The position numbers were made by a program, and so were the translations under genes. Shown one piece after another: positions 62,109 to 64,000 of a DNA stretch of 64,000 nt (position 1 is its first letter; every line of letters begins with the position of its first letter). This DNA comes from Flavobacteriales bacterium (GTDB taxonomy: Bacteria > Bacteroidota > Bacteroidia > NS11-12g > UBA9320). The stretch is taken from the NCBI GenBank assembly GCA_020635395.1, contig JACJZV010000003.1, positions 1-64,000 of the forward strand, written 5' to 3'. The notes below the pieces were generated by a model that worked only from the letters and a program-made list of their open reading frames with translations, was not told the origin of the DNA and made no database searches.

Positions 62109-62908
62109 TAGCTCATTACTTTTTCAGCGGTTGCCATTTTTGTAAGGCCGTTTTTCTGCAATATTTCACGAGCCAAATCCAAATAATTCACACTCCCTTT
62201 AGCGGCTGAATCATGCTCCAACACTGGCAATCCAAAACTTGGGGCTTCACTCAATTTAGTATTTCGCTGTATGATGGTATCAAAAGCCAGCTCCTGAAAA
62301 TGAAGTTTTACCTCGTCCACCACTTGGTTAGACAGACGCAAACGGCTGTCGTACATAGTTAGCAAAAGACCCTCAATTTCGAGATTTGGGTTGATGCTTC
62401 GTTGCACAATTTTGATGGTATTAAGCAATTTGCCCAAACCCTCTAAGGCAAAATATTCGCATTGTACTGGAATAATAATCGAATTGGCCGCAGCAAGTGC
62501 GTTGGTAGTTATCAACCCCAACGATGGCGAACAATCAATAATGATAAAATCGTATTGATTTTCGATTTTGCTCAAAATACGTTTCATCAATTTTTCACGG
62601 TTTGGTTGGTCAATCATTTCTATCTCTGCTCCCACCAAATCAATATTTGAAGGCAACAGCGTCAGATTTTTGTTGATGGTTTCCAACACAATATCTTCTG
62701 GAGAAATATCCTGCACCAAGGCCTCATACAATCCTATTTTGATGTTTTTAGGGTCAAAACCCATACCGGATGTGCTGTTGGCTTGCGGGTCGGCATCTAC
62801 CAAAAGAACTTTGTACTCCAAAATGGCAAGACTGTAAGCCAAATTAATGGCTGTGGTGGTTTTGCCCACTCCCCCTTTTTGATTAGCTATGCAAATCGTT
62901 TTTGTCAT
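62108..62908 (-). CDS. parA: Chromosome partitioning ATPase ParA
   Basis: ParA/Soj is a deviant-Walker ATPase that moves ParB-bound origins. 266 aa: deviant Walker A NQKGGVGKTTTAINLAYSLA near residue 8, VDADPQANSTSGMG near 37 (Walker A' region), IIIDCSPSLGLITTNAL near 120 (Walker B) and VPVQCEYFALEGL-type sequence near 147. Family length. The operon is parA, parB, DUF5683. A chromosome partition operon of this kind usually lies near the origin; no parS site was identified by eye. Confidence 0.96.
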   Translation of the reverse strand: MTKTICIANQKGGVGKTTTAINLAYSLAILEYKVLLVDADPQANSTSGMGFDPKNIKIGLYEALVQDISPEDIVLETINKNLTLLPSNIDLVGAEIEMIDQPNREKLMKRILSKIENQYDFIIIDCSPSLGLITTNALAAANSIIIPVQCEYFALEGLGKLLNTIKIVQRSINPNLEIEGLLLTMYDSRLRLSNQVVDEVKLHFQELAFDTIIQRNTKLSEAPSFGLPVLEHDSAAKGSVNYLDLAREILQKNGLTKMATAEKVMS

Positions 62909-62926
62909 TTTTTATTCTTGTTAATA

Positions 62927-63610
62927 TCAATAATCGAGTGTTTGCCCTATTTGCATTAAAGTAAGTTTCACACCTTTTTTGTCAAATGTTTCTATGGCTC
63001 GGTTTTTATCAATTTTTATGGGTTCAAATGTGTCGTAGTGCATGCCCACCACCTGAGCAGTGTTGCAAAATTCTGCGGCTTTGGCAGCATCTTCTACCCC
63101 CATGGTAAACGTGTCGCCAATGGGTAAAATGACCATATCCACCGCATATTCATCCGCTATTAGTTTCATGTCGTAGGTTAACGCCGTATCCCCTGCGAAA
63201 TAAATGGTTTTTTGACCGTTTGAAAGAACAAATCCCAGTGGGTTTCCGCCATTTGAACCATCCGGCAAAACGCTGCTATGTATGGCCACTACTGCTTTTA
63301 CTTTTGTATTTTCCAACTGACATGACCCACCAATATTTATGGGTCTCACATTTAGGTAGCCTTGTTTTTCGAGCCACAAATAGATTTCGAAGTTGCAAAT
63401 CACTTCTGCTTTGGTTTGGTTAGCCAAAGCCACCAAATCAGCCACATGGTCGCCATGACCATGCGAAACCAAAATATAATCTGCCTGAAGAGACGCTATG
63501 TCAATATGCTTTGCCAACGGATTTCCGCTAATAAACGGGTCGGTAAGAAACACCTTTCCGCCCATTTCTATCAGAAAACACGAATGACCCAAATACGTTA
63601 CTTTTGCCAC
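62927..63610 (-). CDS. Metal-dependent hydrolase, UPF0173 family (MBL fold)
   Basis: A 227-aa short metallo-beta-lactamase-fold protein. Motifs: VTYLGHSCFLIEMGGKVFLT near the start, LVSHGHGDHVADLVAL near 47 (HxHxDH), AVVAIHSSVLPDGSNGGNPL, IYFAGDTALTYDMKLI, ILPIGDTFTMGVEDAAKAAE and VVGMHYDTFEPI. This is the UPF0173/YtkL-type set of motifs; the substrate is unknown. It lies 18 bases upstream of parA on the same strand, so the operon may begin with it. Confidence 0.92.
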   Translation of the reverse strand: MAKVTYLGHSCFLIEMGGKVFLTDPFISGNPLAKHIDIASLQADYILVSHGHGDHVADLVALANQTKAEVICNFEIYLWLEKQGYLNVRPINIGGSCQLENTKVKAVVAIHSSVLPDGSNGGNPLGFVLSNGQKTIYFAGDTALTYDMKLIADEYAVDMVILPIGDTFTMGVEDAAKAAEFCNTAQVVGMHYDTFEPIKIDKNRAIETFDKKGVKLTLMQIGQTLDY

Positions 63611-63659
63611 GTTTTACTTATATTTCAGCCTCAAAACTAAGAGTTAATAGATTGGATAA

Positions 63660-64000
63660 ATGAACAGGATAGTGGTAATTATTCACATGACTTGGCTGTT
63701 AATAAGCTGCAATCCATCAAATAAACGTCTTCCGAAAACCGTTTTTCGTTATAATTCTGAAAATGGAATCACTTCTTTGGATCCTGCATTTGCTTCATCA
63801 CAAGACAACATTTGGGCTGTAAATCAATTGTTTAACGGCCTTATTCAACTTGACAAAGAGTTGAAAACACAGCCCGCAATTGCCCAATCTTGGGTTATCG
63901 ACAGCAGCGGAAAGATATACACATTTTTGCTGCGTAACGATGTTTATTTTCATGAGAACAAATGTTTCAAAACTGCAAAACGAAAGGTAACCGCCAACGA
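63660..64000 (+). CDS. ABC transporter substrate-binding lipoprotein, family 5 (3' truncated by window edge)
   Basis: ATG at 63660, open to the window end, about 113 codons seen. The signal ends WLLISC, a lipobox; an internal ATG at 63687 is an alternative start. The mature start SENGITSLDPAFASSQDN, then NQLFNGLIQLDKELKTQPAI, AQSWVIDSSGKIYTFLLRND and VYFHENKCF is the typical opening of family 5 (oligopeptide/nickel) substrate-binding proteins. Bacteroidota members are lipid-anchored, probably peptide-binding. It is divergent from the UPF0173 gene with 49 bases between, so promoters for both lie in that short gap. Confidence 0.9.
   Translation, partial: MNRIVVIIHMTWLLISCNPSNKRLPKTVFRYNSENGITSLDPAFASSQDNIWAVNQLFNGLIQLDKELKTQPAIAQSWVIDSSGKIYTFLLRNDVYFHENKCFKTAKRKVTAN

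Overview
The window looks like a chromosomal piece of a low-GC Bacteroidota genome. Support comes from several type IX secretion (T9SS) C-terminal sorting domains of both the gliding-motility/type B and the type A kind, many small lipoproteins, a tmRNA whose proteolysis tag reads GEYNYAMAA, and the block parA-parB-DUF5683. I cannot name a genus from the sequence alone.

Layout. 1-17.0 kb is ordinary chromosome: etfA (5' end missing), a bifunctional-nuclease-family gene, cell-surface proteins, kdsA, fabI, a thiolase, a methyltransferase, a ComB-type phosphatase, a DUF5686 outer-membrane protein, a beta-CASP metallo-hydrolase and a secreted serine hydrolase. 17.4-19.8 kb is a cassette array of small exported proteins separated by repeated palindromes. 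Its first unit is a start-less toxin-tip-like fragment with an HERYH motif, overlapped by a lipoprotein. 19.8-21.0 kb is an IS3-family element, and an identical copy in inverted orientation lies at 54.5-55.7 kb. 24.4-42.7 kb is the centrepiece: a five-gene co-directional locus (secreted beta-sandwich-like protein, lipoprotein, 2282-aa SpvB-like protein, LolA-like protein, 2815-aa Rhs protein with a variable C-terminal tip), then an exported putative immunity protein, a remnant of a second Rhs core, and an orphan DDE transposase. A large coiled-coil/outer-membrane-like protein is divergent to it. 44.9-54.0 kb holds a TPR protein, small lipoprotein and BON-SH3 genes, an M4 metallopeptidase with a T9SS domain, a lipoprotein overlapping it, ssrA (tmRNA) and a T9SS type B protein. 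54.2-60.4 kb is a second stretch of the lipoprotein cassette array. 60.5-64 kb is core again: DUF5683, parB, parA, an UPF0173 hydrolase and the start of a family 5 substrate-binding lipoprotein.

How it fits together. The Rhs locus looks like an exported polymorphic-toxin system: a giant YD-repeat carrier, an SpvB-like giant partner, a LolA-fold helper and a replaceable toxin tip with an overlapping immunity gene. The same repeats (a GGCAATTAACA box, a 112-bp unit, the palindrome CCCGATAGCTATCGGG) occur both at the 3' end of the Rhs locus and in the left cassette array. The array therefore reads as a store of displaced toxin/immunity modules. The two inverted IS copies split one array lipoprotein gene: its 5' part ends at the left IS and its 3' part resumes, in frame, outside the right IS. 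About 36 kb, including the Rhs locus and ssrA, thus appears to sit inside that gene like a composite transposon. The functional claims for the Rhs system are inference; the repeats, the overlaps and the split gene are visible in the sequence.
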